This document shows positions 17,703 to 26,369 of a DNA stretch of 64,000 nucleotides, piece after piece. Every line of letters starts with the position of its first letter. Within the stretch, counting starts at the first letter, position 1. This DNA is from Homoserinimonas sp. OAct 916 (GTDB lineage: Bacteria; Actinomycetota; Actinomycetes; Actinomycetales; Microbacteriaceae). The translations under genes and the position numbers were made by a program. The notes under the pieces were generated by a model. That model did no database searches. It had not been told where the DNA came from and saw nothing but the letters and a program-made list of their open reading frames with translations. Where the stretch lies: assembly GCF_003260275.1 (NCBI RefSeq), contig NZ_QJHB01000007.1:1-64000 (forward strand). The letters run 5' to 3'.

Positions 17703-18532
17703 GCACGAGCGCGGCACCCAGGCGGGCTGTGCCCCTCGGTTGGCGCACGGGGTTCGCGCTCGTGCTGGCCTCGGGGATGGGCCTGCTTGCCTTCACCTGG
17801 CCGTTGGTGATCGGCGCGGGCTCGATCCTCGAGCAGAACGCCGCGGCCCCGGTAATTCTGGGGGGCGTGCTTCTCGGCGTTGTGCTCGTCGTGCTGGTGG
17901 CGCTCGGCGACGGAGGCATCGATGCGAAGACGATCGCCATGCTCGGGCTGCTGGCGGCTGTCGGCGCGGTTTTGAGGCCGCTGTCGGCAGGAAGCGCCGG
18001 CATCGAGTTCGTCTTCTTCTTCATCGTGCTCGGGGGGCGTGTGTTCGGCGCCGGGTTCGGGTTCGCCCTCGGATCGATCACCCTGTTCACCTCGGCGTTG
18101 CTCACCGGCGGGATCGGCCCATGGCTGCCGTTCCAGATGTTGGCGGCGTCCTGGATCGGGATGGGAGCCGGCCTGTTGCCGAGGCGAATCCGCGGCGCGC
18201 TCGAACTCGTGATGCTCGCAGCATTCGCCGCCGTCTGCGGCCTTCTCTACGGACAGGCTATGAACCTCTCGTTCTGGCCGTTCACCCTCGGGCCGGGCTC
18301 CGCCTTGAGTTTTCAGGCCGGGGCCCCCCTCTCCGAGAACCTGCACCGGTTCCTACTGTTCAGCCTCGCCACTTCGCTCGGCTGGGACCTGATGCGCGCG
18401 ATCGTCCTGGCCACAGGCATCGCCATTCTCGGTCGCCCCGTCCTTTTTGCTCTGAGGCGGACAGCCCGGCTGGCCTCTTTTGGCCCGCCATCCGGGCCTC
18501 CTGCGCCCGAGGTTCGCGCAGCGCGCAAATAG
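17699..18532 (+). CDS. ECF transporter S component, probable cobalamin binder
   Basis: A 277-residue membrane protein with about six hydrophobic segments, GTG start, overlapping the ATPase gene (GTGA). It resembles CbrT/DUF6580-like S components: a conserved stretch GAVLRPLSAGSAGIEFVFFF, then GRVFGAGFGFALG and GGIGPWLPFQMLAASWIGMGAG. In ECF transporters this subunit determines the substrate. The riboswitch in front of the operon and the DUF4430-like partner argue for cobalamin or a precursor. That assignment rests on context, not on a binding site I can see. The charged C-terminus ends in EVRAARK. Confidence 0.85.
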   Translation: MSTSAAPRRAVPLGWRTGFALVLASGMGLLAFTWPLVIGAGSILEQNAAAPVILGGVLLGVVLVVLVALGDGGIDAKTIAMLGLLAAVGAVLRPLSAGSAGIEFVFFFIVLGGRVFGAGFGFALGSITLFTSALLTGGIGPWLPFQMLAASWIGMGAGLLPRRIRGALELVMLAAFAAVCGLLYGQAMNLSFWPFTLGPGSALSFQAGAPLSENLHRFLLFSLATSLGWDLMRAIVLATGIAILGRPVLFALRRTARLASFGPPSGPPAPEVRAARK

Positions 18533-18553
18533 CACGGCGTTGCCGTTCGTGAA

Positions 18554-18601
18554 TCACAACATGTAGTGGTTTAATAGGTCTGTCACCGCAAGATCTAGCA
18601 A
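18554..18601 (+). promoter_or_regulatory. Two candidate NrdR boxes upstream of nrdJ
   Basis: Box 1 (18554-18569) contains the near-palindrome CACAACATGTAGTG and matches 13 of 16 positions of the published NrdR consensus ACACWATATATWGTGT. Box 2 (18586-18601) keeps the core C-W-A-N-A-T-N-T-W-G with weaker flanks. Centres are 32 bp apart, about three helical turns, as in known NrdR sites. A -10-like TAATAG (18572-18577) lies between them, so NrdR binding would block RNA polymerase. Confidence 0.6.
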
Positions 18602-18637
18602 GACCCGTAAACGGGGAAAACAGGAGCGTGCACCAGG

Positions 18638-21490
18638 ATGGGTACCCAGCCAGAGACCGGAATGTCGACCGACCACAGGGGAGCCGAGTCCTCCGAGCGG
18701 CGCGGGTTGCGGGTCGACCGCAGGTTCAGCACCGCGGGCATCCACCCGTACGACGAGGTCGAATGGGAGCGTCGTGACGTCGAGCAGACCAACTGGAAGA
18801 CCGGGGAGACGATCTTCGCGCAGTCCGGGGTCGAGTTCCCAACCAGTTGGTCGGCGAACGCCTCCACGATCGTCACCACGAAGTACTTCCGCGGGGCCCC
18901 CGGCTCACCCGAGCGCGAGTCGAGTCTGCGCCAGCTCATCGACAGGGTGGTGGGCACCTACGTCGCCGCCGGCATCGAGAACCGCTATTTCCAGACCGAC
19001 GACGACGCGTATGCCTTCGGTGACGAGCTGACCTGGCTGCTGCTGCACCAGGCGTTCTCCTTCAACTCGCCCGTCTGGTTCAACGTCGGCACGAGTTCGC
19101 CGCAGCAGGTGAGTGCCTGCTTCATCCTCTCTGTCGACGACACCATGGACTCGATCCTGAACTGGTACCGCGAAGAGGGCATGATCTTCAAGGGCGGCTC
19201 CGGCTCTGGAGTGAACCTGTCGCGCATCCGTTCATCAGCCGAATTGCTCTCCTCCGGTGGCACCGCGAGTGGGCCGGTTTCGTTCATGCGTGGGGCCGAT
19301 GCCAGCGCCGGCACGATCAAGTCGGGGGGCGCCACGCGCCGCGCGGCGAAAATGGTCGTGCTCGACGTCGACCACCCGGACATCCGGGAGTTCGTCGAGA
19401 CCAAGTCCCGCGAGGAGGAGAAGATCCGGGTGCTCAGGGACGCCGGGTTCGACATGGATCTGGGCGGCAGCGACATCACGTCGGTGCAGTACCAGAACGC
19501 CAACAACTCGGTACGCGTGAGCGATACCTTCATGCGTGCCGTTGAAGAGGACGGCGATTTCAACCTCACTGCCCGCTCCGACGGCCACGTGGTCGAGACG
19601 GTTCGCGCGAAGGAGCTGTTCCGTGAGATCGCCGACGCCGCGTGGGCCTGCGCCGACCCGGGAATCCAGTACGACGACACCATCAACGACTGGCACACGA
19701 ACCCGGAGTCCGGCCGCATCAACGGTTCCAACCCGTGCTCGGAATACATGTCACTCGACAACTCGTCCTGCAACCTTGCCTCTTTGAACCTGCTCTCCTT
19801 CTTGCGCGACGACGAGACATTCGACGTGGAGGCGTTCGCCCAGGCGGTCGAGATCATCATCACCGCCATGGACATCTCGATCTGCTTCGCCGACTTCCCC
19901 ACCGAGCCGATCGCTGCGAACACCAGGGACTACCGCCAGCTGGGCATCGGCTACGCGAACCTGGGTGCGCTGCTCATGGCGACCGGCCACGGCTATGACT
20001 CGGAAGGAGGCCGCAGGCTCGCCGCCGCGATCACTTCGCTCATGACCGCAACCGCCTACCGCCGCTCTGCCGAACTGGCCGGGGTGGTCGGCCCCTATGC
20101 CGGATATGCGCGCAACGCCAACGCACACCAGAGAGTGATGCGCAAGCACGCCGCCGCGAACGAGGAGATTCAGCCCCTCTCGTCGATGGATGGCGCCATC
20201 CACGCCCGCGCCGACGAGGAATGGAAGCACGGCCTCGAAGTGGGCGAGAAGTACGGTTGGCGCAATGCGCAGGCGAGCGTTCTCGCCCCGACCGGAACCA
20301 TCGGCTTCATGATGGACTGCGACACCACCGGAATCGAGCCGGACTTCACCCTCGTCAAGTTCAAGAAGCTCGTCGGCGGCGGTTCGATGCAGATCGTCAA
20401 CCAGGCGATCCCGCGCTCGCTGCGCCGCCTGGGTTACCCCGAAGAGACCGTCGAGGCCATTGTCGAGTACATCGGCGAAAATGGCCATGTTGTCGACGCC
20501 CCCGGACTGGAGCCAGAGCACTACGAGATCTTCGACACCGCGATGGGACGGCGCTCGATCGCCCCGATGGGTCACGTGCGGATGATGGCGGCGGTGCAAC
20601 CGTTCCTGTCCGGCGCGATCTCGAAGACCGTCAACCTGCCTGAATCCGCGACTGTCGAAGAGGTGGAGGAGGTCTACTACCAGGGCTGGAAACTGGGTCT
20701 CAAGGCGCTGGCCATCTACCGCGACAACTGCAAGGTCGGCCAGCCACTCTCCGACGGCAAGAAATCAGTGCCGAGCACACCCGCGGTAGACGACACCCCG
20801 GCAACACCCGATCACGCGGCGCCCGTGCGTCGCCGCCTGCCGAAGTCTCGCCCCTCGGTGACCACATCGTTCACCGTGGCAGGTGCGCAGGGGTACCTCA
20901 CCGCTGGCTCCTACCCCGACAACGGCCTCGGCGAGGTCTTTTTGAGGCTCGGCAAGCAGGGCTCGACGCTGGCCGGGGTGATGGACGCGTTCTCCATCGC
21001 CGTATCCATCGGCCTGCAGTACGGTGTTCCGCTGACCACGTACGTGGAGAAGTTCACCAACCTGCGTTTCGAGCCGGCAGGCATGACCGATGACCAGGAC
21101 ATCCGGATGGCGCAGTCGATCATGGACTACATCTTCCGCCGTCTCGCCCTGGACCACCTGCCCTACGAGACACGGGCAGCCATGGGGATCTTCACCACGG
21201 CAGAGCGCACCGCACAGCTTGACGCGGGGGCCACCAGCGGCAGCGGTGCCACGATCGACCAATCGGTGGTCGCTTCCCAGGCCGCCGACGAACTTGACGC
21301 CGTGACCACGCCGCCCGTTGCACCGGCCCGGCCGGATACGGCTGCGGTGCACTCGACCGCGGAACTGTTCGAGGCCCAGCAGGGGATGACCGCGGATGCC
21401 CCACTGTGCCTGACCTGCGGGGTGAAAATGCGCCCATCAGGCTCCTGCTTCGTGTGCGAGAGCTGCGGCAGCACGAGCGGCTGCAGCTGA
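18638..21490 (+). CDS. nrdJ: Vitamin B12-dependent (class II) ribonucleoside-diphosphate reductase
   Basis: A 950-residue adenosylcobalamin-dependent ribonucleotide reductase that makes deoxynucleotides without needing oxygen. Seen motifs include QAFSFNSPVWFNVG, then GGSGSGVNLSRIRSS and NPCSEYMSLDNSSCNLASL in the barrel. The C-terminus carries a cysteine-rich end (CLTCGVKMRPSGSCFVCESC), the redox/zinc segment of NrdJ. Length is normal. Start is either 18638 or the in-frame ATG at 18662; neither has a perfect ribosome binding site. It lies right after the B12 transporter operon and near the adenosyltransferase, so cofactor supply and use are clustered. Tandem NrdR boxes precede it. Confidence 0.97.
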   Translation: MGTQPETGMSTDHRGAESSERRGLRVDRRFSTAGIHPYDEVEWERRDVEQTNWKTGETIFAQSGVEFPTSWSANASTIVTTKYFRGAPGSPERESSLRQLIDRVVGTYVAAGIENRYFQTDDDAYAFGDELTWLLLHQAFSFNSPVWFNVGTSSPQQVSACFILSVDDTMDSILNWYREEGMIFKGGSGSGVNLSRIRSSAELLSSGGTASGPVSFMRGADASAGTIKSGGATRRAAKMVVLDVDHPDIREFVETKSREEEKIRVLRDAGFDMDLGGSDITSVQYQNANNSVRVSDTFMRAVEEDGDFNLTARSDGHVVETVRAKELFREIADAAWACADPGIQYDDTINDWHTNPESGRINGSNPCSEYMSLDNSSCNLASLNLLSFLRDDETFDVEAFAQAVEIIITAMDISICFADFPTEPIAANTRDYRQLGIGYANLGALLMATGHGYDSEGGRRLAAAITSLMTATAYRRSAELAGVVGPYAGYARNANAHQRVMRKHAAANEEIQPLSSMDGAIHARADEEWKHGLEVGEKYGWRNAQASVLAPTGTIGFMMDCDTTGIEPDFTLVKFKKLVGGGSMQIVNQAIPRSLRRLGYPEETVEAIVEYIGENGHVVDAPGLEPEHYEIFDTAMGRRSIAPMGHVRMMAAVQPFLSGAISKTVNLPESATVEEVEEVYYQGWKLGLKALAIYRDNCKVGQPLSDGKKSVPSTPAVDDTPATPDHAAPVRRRLPKSRPSVTTSFTVAGAQGYLTAGSYPDNGLGEVFLRLGKQGSTLAGVMDAFSIAVSIGLQYGVPLTTYVEKFTNLRFEPAGMTDDQDIRMAQSIMDYIFRRLALDHLPYETRAAMGIFTTAERTAQLDAGATSGSGATIDQSVVASQAADELDAVTTPPVAPARPDTAAVHSTAELFEAQQGMTADAPLCLTCGVKMRPSGSCFVCESCGSTSGCS

Positions 21491-21501
21491 GTCCCGGCGG
21501 G

Positions 21502-22920
21502 TTAGGGCCAGACCTGCGCGAAGAACGGGTTGATTCGCGCGATCTCGTCATCGTTCCACGGCGGTGCCTGGCAGGCAGGGCACCAGTGACCGGCACGGAG
21601 CACGAGGTATGCGGTGGCCCCGAACTCGTGCCCGGCGCCGCATACCCAGCGCAGCGGGGTGAAGAGGTCGCCCTCCTGCATCTCGTCGCTGAGGCACTGG
21701 CCGCCACGGAATCGTGCGGCGGATACCGCTTCCGAATATCCGATACGGGCGTCGGGTAGCGAGTCGTCAAAGCCGTGATCAAGAGGCAAGGGCGGCGTGG
21801 GTTCCGGGATGGGTTCCTCCCACCCCGGAATGTTCTCCCACGCTTCACGTGAACCGAAGAACGCTTCAATCCGCCGGCGGTCATCGGTTTCTATCCAGTG
21901 CAGCGGCCCCTCCGGTGCTCGCGCCAACCGTTTCATGACCACGCCCCTGATGAACGAGCGCAGGACAATCCGCCCGAGTCCGATGCGCAGATACCATGGT
22001 GCGGATGCCGCCGCCTGGGCAACATATTCGTCGAGCCCATCTCGCCGAAAGTGCAGGTAGCCCTCAAGAATGTCGGAGTCGAGAAACCACTGGCAGTGAA
22101 AATTCTTCAACGCGAACCACCGGCGCTCGGTGAGCTGGGCCAGGGTGCCGAGCCCGAAGGCGCGGAAGATGCGGTCGAGGTACTCGACATACCCGACGCG
22201 GCTCTTCTCCCCACCGCCGATGTTGTACACACGACGCCAGAACTCCGCGGGAACATCGCTCTCGCAGGCGTTTGCCATCAGTCGGCCAGAATCTCTGGCG
22301 GTCACGAACTCGAACCGTGTGGCCAGCGGCTGGTGGAACAGTATGGGATGCATGAGGCTCAACAGCCGCGGGATGCAGATGAAGGTCTGACGAAGCGAGA
22401 CCCAGTGGGCAAGCCCCGATTCCACAACCAGTCGCTCGGCCTCGATCTTGCTCACCGCGTAGTGATCGTCGATGGCGGGCGTGATCGGATCTCCCACCCG
22501 CCCCCAGTGGATGGGCGGCAGCCGACTACCGGTCATGGCAACCGAGCCGACGGTGACGAGGCGCACCGCCCCGGGGTCGGGCTGCGCACGGATCGCCCGC
22601 AGGATGTTGCGCACCGAGCCAACATTGACCTGCTCGGTGAGCACGGGGTCGCGGTCCGCCGCCGGTGAGATGAGGGCTGCAGCGTGAAGCACGTAGTCGG
22701 CGCCGGTCACACAGTTCAGTACGGCCCGGTAGTCGCGCACATCGCCCCAGACGATCCGGATGCCCGGCTCGTCCGCATAGCGACGGAGATCACGCCTCGC
22801 CCTCCTGGAGTCCTGCACCAGCAGAACGATGTCGAACCTTTCGCGGCGATCGACCAGTTCACGAAGTGTCGCAGAGCCCATGGAACCAGTGGCCCCGGTC
22901 AGGAACACCGTCTTCTTCAC
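21502..22920 (-). CDS. NAD(P)-dependent epimerase/dehydratase with C-terminal zinc-finger-like tail
   Basis: A 472-residue extended short-chain dehydrogenase. The nucleotide-binding motif TGATGSMGSATL is at the N-terminus; the active site has GSVAMTGS with serine and a YAVSK tyrosine-lysine pair. Residues about 300-400 match no domain I recognise. The last 60 residues contain WVCGAGHEFGATAY and HWCPACQAPPW, an arrangement C-X3-H ... C-X2-C that could bind zinc. Such a tail is unusual for epimerases. Substrate is unknown; sugar-nucleotide or sterol-like substrates are possible. The gene overlaps the downstream end of the next minus-strand gene by four bases (22917-22920), so the two are co-transcribed with purM probably upstream. 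Confidence 0.8.
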   Translation of the reverse strand: MKKTVFLTGATGSMGSATLRELVDRRERFDIVLLVQDSRRARRDLRRYADEPGIRIVWGDVRDYRAVLNCVTGADYVLHAAALISPAADRDPVLTEQVNVGSVRNILRAIRAQPDPGAVRLVTVGSVAMTGSRLPPIHWGRVGDPITPAIDDHYAVSKIEAERLVVESGLAHWVSLRQTFICIPRLLSLMHPILFHQPLATRFEFVTARDSGRLMANACESDVPAEFWRRVYNIGGGEKSRVGYVEYLDRIFRAFGLGTLAQLTERRWFALKNFHCQWFLDSDILEGYLHFRRDGLDEYVAQAAASAPWYLRIGLGRIVLRSFIRGVVMKRLARAPEGPLHWIETDDRRRIEAFFGSREAWENIPGWEEPIPEPTPPLPLDHGFDDSLPDARIGYSEAVSAARFRGGQCLSDEMQEGDLFTPLRWVCGAGHEFGATAYLVLRAGHWCPACQAPPWNDDEIARINPFFAQVWP

Positions 22921-23411
22921 TGGGCAGAACCCAGTGCGACGAACGCCATCACGAACAGCGCGAGACTGATCAGTCCGATAGCAGTCCGCAGGAGACGTGC
23001 GGTGAACGATCCGCGCTTCAGTCGATCCGCGAACTGGCCGGGATCAGCGGCCTCGTGGGCTGCGCATCGCAACCGGGTCATCCGCCGGGCCTGGGCCACC
23101 CCGGCAATCGTCGCCGCCACCAGCGCGGCGACCAGCACGAGGATATCAATGGTGATGTCGTCGAACGGCCGGGCCGCCAGAAGCAGTCCGCCGCTGATGG
23201 CGACGATCAGGGCGGCCACCATCGCCATCGTCAGGTATCGGGGGCCAAGGTTGCGGAAGAGTGCGGTGCGATCGGCTGCGGTCAGCACGGCGTGAGTGCT
23301 CGCATTGACCACGGTGATGGTGACGAGTCCGCCGATCCACACGGATGCACCGAGCACCAGCAATGCACTGAGCAGAATTTCTACCGCGTTCGGCAGCACA
23401 AGGGGTGTCAT
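22917..23411 (-). CDS. Four-helix membrane protein, DUF2269/CopD-like
   Basis: A 164-residue protein with four predicted membrane helices (about residues 8-30, 55-80, 88-108 and 138-160). The N-terminal SALLVLGASVWIGGLVTITVVN resembles DUF2269/DUF4149-type membrane proteins, but family assignment is weak. Its stop overlaps the epimerase start (ATGA), and it lies 14 bases downstream of purM, so the three genes form a probable minus-strand operon. No catalytic motif is visible and I do not assign a function. Confidence 0.7.
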   Translation of the reverse strand: MTPLVLPNAVEILLSALLVLGASVWIGGLVTITVVNASTHAVLTAADRTALFRNLGPRYLTMAMVAALIVAISGGLLLAARPFDDITIDILVLVAALVAATIAGVAQARRMTRLRCAAHEAADPGQFADRLKRGSFTARLLRTAIGLISLALFVMAFVALGSAQ

Positions 23412-23425
23412 CGTGTGCTCTCCGA

Positions 23426-24550
23426 TCAGGTGTGGTAGCTGCCGACCAGCCGCACGGCCCCGCCGTCGACGCCCTTGGCCCCCTGCTCGAAGCCGGCGAG
23501 GTCGCGCTCGCGGGTAGACACCCGGCCGACCGGCCAGGTGGGGATACCCCTGGACACCAATGCGGCGGTGACGGCTGCCTCGGATTCCGGGTCAACGACG
23601 GCGAACATCCCAATGCCGAGGTTCCAGGTTCCCTCGGAGCTGACCAGGCTGGTGCCGGCCATCTCCGACAGCACCCGAAAGACCGGGTCGGGTGACCAGG
23701 TGGTGCGGTCCACTTCCACCCAACTGCCCACCGGCAGCACTCGTGCGAGGTTCGCGGCGATCCCGCCACCGGTGACATGACTGAGAGAGTGCACGGCGCC
23801 GGTCAGCGTTGGGTCCTCGAGCACGCCGAGGAGCGGGGTGGTGTACAGCCGGGTCGGCTCGAGCAACACCTCTCCGACCATCCCGCCGAGGTCGGCCGAA
23901 TGGTCGGTGAATCCGATTCCCTGTTTTGCCAGGATGTGGCGCACCAGGGAGAATCCGTTCGAGTGCAGCCCGGACGAGGCCAGCGCCAGAACCACGTCGC
24001 CGTCGCGCACCCGTTCGGCGCCCAACACGGCATCTGCCTCCACTGCGCCGACGGCGGCGCCCGCCACGTCGTAGTCATCGGGGCCGAGCAGGCCGGGATG
24101 TTCAGCGGTCTCGCCGCCGACCAGCGCGGTGCCGGTCTCCGAGCACGCCCGTGCGATTCCGGCGACGATGTCGGCGATGCGCCCGGGGACGACCCGGCCG
24201 CAGGCGATGTAGTCGGTCATGAACAGCGGTTTCGCCCCCACCACGATGATGTCGTCGACGACCATCCCGACCAGGTCCTGGCCGATCGTGTCGTGCTTGT
24301 CGATCGCTTGGGCGATGGCAACCTTGGTGCCCACGCCATCGGTCGAGGTGGCCAGCAGCGGGCGGTCGAAGTCTTTCAGGTACGACACGTCGAACAGCCC
24401 GGCGAAGCCGCCGACCCCGCCGAACACATGCGATGTGTGCGTGGCCGACACCGCCGACTTCATCAATTCAACGGCGAGGTCACCCGCCTGCGTGTCAACT
24501 CCGGCCTCGCGGTATGAGGCGGTCGTGGAATCGGCGGCCTGATCGGTCAT
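23426..24550 (-). CDS. purM: Phosphoribosylformylglycinamidine cyclo-ligase (AIR synthetase)
   Basis: A 374-residue PurM that closes formylglycinamidine ribonucleotide to aminoimidazole ribonucleotide with ATP (fifth step of purine synthesis). Seen motifs: ATSTDGVGTKVAIA, QDLVGMVVDDIIVVGA, ALVGGETAEHPG, GLHSNGFSLVR and HVTGGGIAANLARVLP. Length fits the family apart from a short N-terminal extension. It follows purF on the same strand, separated by about 170 bp that hold a 12-bp tandem repeat. The order purF-purM is typical for actinobacteria. Confidence 0.97.
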   Translation of the reverse strand: MTDQAADSTTASYREAGVDTQAGDLAVELMKSAVSATHTSHVFGGVGGFAGLFDVSYLKDFDRPLLATSTDGVGTKVAIAQAIDKHDTIGQDLVGMVVDDIIVVGAKPLFMTDYIACGRVVPGRIADIVAGIARACSETGTALVGGETAEHPGLLGPDDYDVAGAAVGAVEADAVLGAERVRDGDVVLALASSGLHSNGFSLVRHILAKQGIGFTDHSADLGGMVGEVLLEPTRLYTTPLLGVLEDPTLTGAVHSLSHVTGGGIAANLARVLPVGSWVEVDRTTWSPDPVFRVLSEMAGTSLVSSEGTWNLGIGMFAVVDPESEAAVTAALVSRGIPTWPVGRVSTRERDLAGFEQGAKGVDGGAVRLVGSYHT

Positions 24551-24641
24551 ACGGTCACACTCCTGTTGAGGCTCGCCTCGCGAGCGATGGTGAAGCGGTC
24601 GAAAGTTATCGGCGCACCAGCATCAATCGACCGTTTGACTG

Positions 24642-24670
24642 GCGCTCGGTGATGCGCTCGGTGATGCGCT
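24642..24670. repeat. 12-bp tandem repeat between purF and purM
   Basis: GCGCTCGGTGAT occurs at 24642-24653 and 24654-24665, followed by a partial GCGCT. It lies in the untranslated region upstream of purM. It may affect leader structure, but no clear hairpin is seen. Confidence 0.7.
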
Positions 24671-24719
24671 GTGAGTGGCGCGGACGAGGAGATCGCAGGC
24701 ACACGCGACACGGCTGGCC

Positions 24720-26333
24720 TCACTCCTGTCGCCCGGGGTCGCCGTAGTGCAGCGGCACACCGCCCGAGACCCCGCTGGAGACCCCGCTGGAGACCTCGCG
24801 TGCGGAGTCGCGGCGCGCATCCGTTCCGGCCTCGAACAGGCCCTCGAGCTCGAGCGGTGCGGTCATCGGCGCGGCGGGACCGTCGATCGGAAGCGATGCG
24901 CTCATCTCGCGGTCGGTCAACTCGATCGGGTATTCACCCGAGAAGCACGCCGTGCACAGCCTCTCGCGCGGCTGCCCGGTCGCCTCGATCATTCCCTCCT
25001 GGGAGAGGTAACCGAGTGAGTCGGCCCCGATCGACTTGCAGACCTCGTCGGAGGTGAGCCCGGTGGCGATCAGTTCGGCCCTGGTCGCGAAGTCGATTCC
25101 GTAGAAGCACGGCCACTTCACCGGTGGGGAAGAAATACGCACGTGCACTTCTGCGGCGCCGGCCTCTCGCAGCATGCTGACCAGCGCGCGCTGGGTGTTG
25201 CCGCGCACAATTGAATCGTCGACCACGATCAGGCGTTTGCCCTTGATCACGTCTCGCAACGGATTGAGCTTCAGCTTGATGCCGCGTTGCCTGATCGTCT
25301 GCGACGGCTGGATGAAGGTACGCCCGACGTAGGAGTTCTTCACCAGCCCCTGCCCGTACGGGATCCCCGAGGCCTCCGCATAACCGATCGCGGCCGGCGT
25401 TCCCGACTCGGGAGTGGGGATGACCAGGTCGGCTTCAGCCGGCGACTCCGCGGCGAGCCTGCGGCCCATCTCCACACGGGCCTCGTACACCCCGCGCCCG
25501 GCGATCGTGGTGTCGGGCCTGGCCAGATAGACGTATTCGAAGACGCATCCGGCGGGCTTCGACTCGGCGAATCGGTTGGTTCGCAGCCCGTTCTCGTCGA
25601 TAACGATCAATTCGCCCGGTTCCACCTCCCGCACGAACGATGCGCCGACAATGTCGAGCGCAGCGGTCTCGCTGGCCACCACCCAGCCTCGCTCCAACCG
25701 ACCGAGCACCAGCGGCCGAACCCCTTGCGGGTCGCGCGCGGCATACAGGGTGGTCTCGTCCATGAAGACGAAGCTGAATGCCCCCTTGAGGTGCGGCATC
25801 ACCTCGAGGGCGGTCTCCTCCAAGGTGTGATCGGCGTCGCCGGTGAGCAGTGCGGTGACGATTGCGGTGTCGGTCGTGTTGCCGCGAGCGAGTTCGCCGT
25901 CGATATCGGGATAGCGCTCGGTGACCAGCGCCCGCAACTGGTTCGTGTTCGTCAGGTTGCCGTTGTGCCCGAGTGCGATGGTGCCGTTCGAGACGTGTCC
26001 GAGTGTGGGTTGCGCGTTCTGCCAACTGGAGGCACCGGTCGTCGCGTAGCGCGTGTGCCCGACTGCGATGTGGCCGGTGAGGGTGTTGAGCGTCACCTCG
26101 TTGAACACCTGCGAAACCAGGCCCATATCTTTGTAGACGAGAATATTGCGGCCGTCGCTGGTGGCTATTCCCGCCGACTCCTGCCCGCGGTGCTGAAGGG
26201 CATACAGGGCGAAGTAGGTGAGCTTGGCGATCTCTTCACCCGGCGCCCAGACGCCGAACACGCCGCAGGCATCCTGTGGCCCCTTCTCCCCCGGCAACAA
26301 TTCGTGCCCCAGTAGCCCGTCGCCTCGTTTCAC
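24720..26333 (-). CDS. purF: Amidophosphoribosyltransferase
   Basis: A 537-residue enzyme for the first committed step of purine synthesis: PRPP plus glutamine to phosphoribosylamine. It is made with an N-terminal propeptide ending GEKGPQDAC, so the mature protein starts at nucleophile C23, as in the processed class. The glutaminase part has GHTRYATTGASS and ALGHNGNLTN. The PRPP-binding loop is KRLIVVDDSIVRGNTQ. C-terminal cysteines (PVKWPCFYG, RLCTACFSG) suit the Fe-S cluster of this class. The last 25 residues are low complexity (SSGVSSGVSGGV), produced by 12-bp repeats at 24766-24800. Confidence 0.97.
   Translation of the reverse strand: MKRGDGLLGHELLPGEKGPQDACGVFGVWAPGEEIAKLTYFALYALQHRGQESAGIATSDGRNILVYKDMGLVSQVFNEVTLNTLTGHIAVGHTRYATTGASSWQNAQPTLGHVSNGTIALGHNGNLTNTNQLRALVTERYPDIDGELARGNTTDTAIVTALLTGDADHTLEETALEVMPHLKGAFSFVFMDETTLYAARDPQGVRPLVLGRLERGWVVASETAALDIVGASFVREVEPGELIVIDENGLRTNRFAESKPAGCVFEYVYLARPDTTIAGRGVYEARVEMGRRLAAESPAEADLVIPTPESGTPAAIGYAEASGIPYGQGLVKNSYVGRTFIQPSQTIRQRGIKLKLNPLRDVIKGKRLIVVDDSIVRGNTQRALVSMLREAGAAEVHVRISSPPVKWPCFYGIDFATRAELIATGLTSDEVCKSIGADSLGYLSQEGMIEATGQPRERLCTACFSGEYPIELTDREMSASLPIDGPAAPMTAPLELEGLFEAGTDARRDSAREVSSGVSSGVSGGVPLHYGDPGRQE
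24766..24800. repeat. 12-bp tandem repeats at the 3' end of purF
   Basis: GAGACCCCGCTG occurs at 24766-24777 and 24778-24789, with a diverged third copy after it. They encode the repeated SSGV-like tail of PurF. The period is four codons. Confidence 0.8.
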
Positions 26334-26369
26334 ACACGTACCCTTCGCTTGTGGATCATGCCTGGTTGA

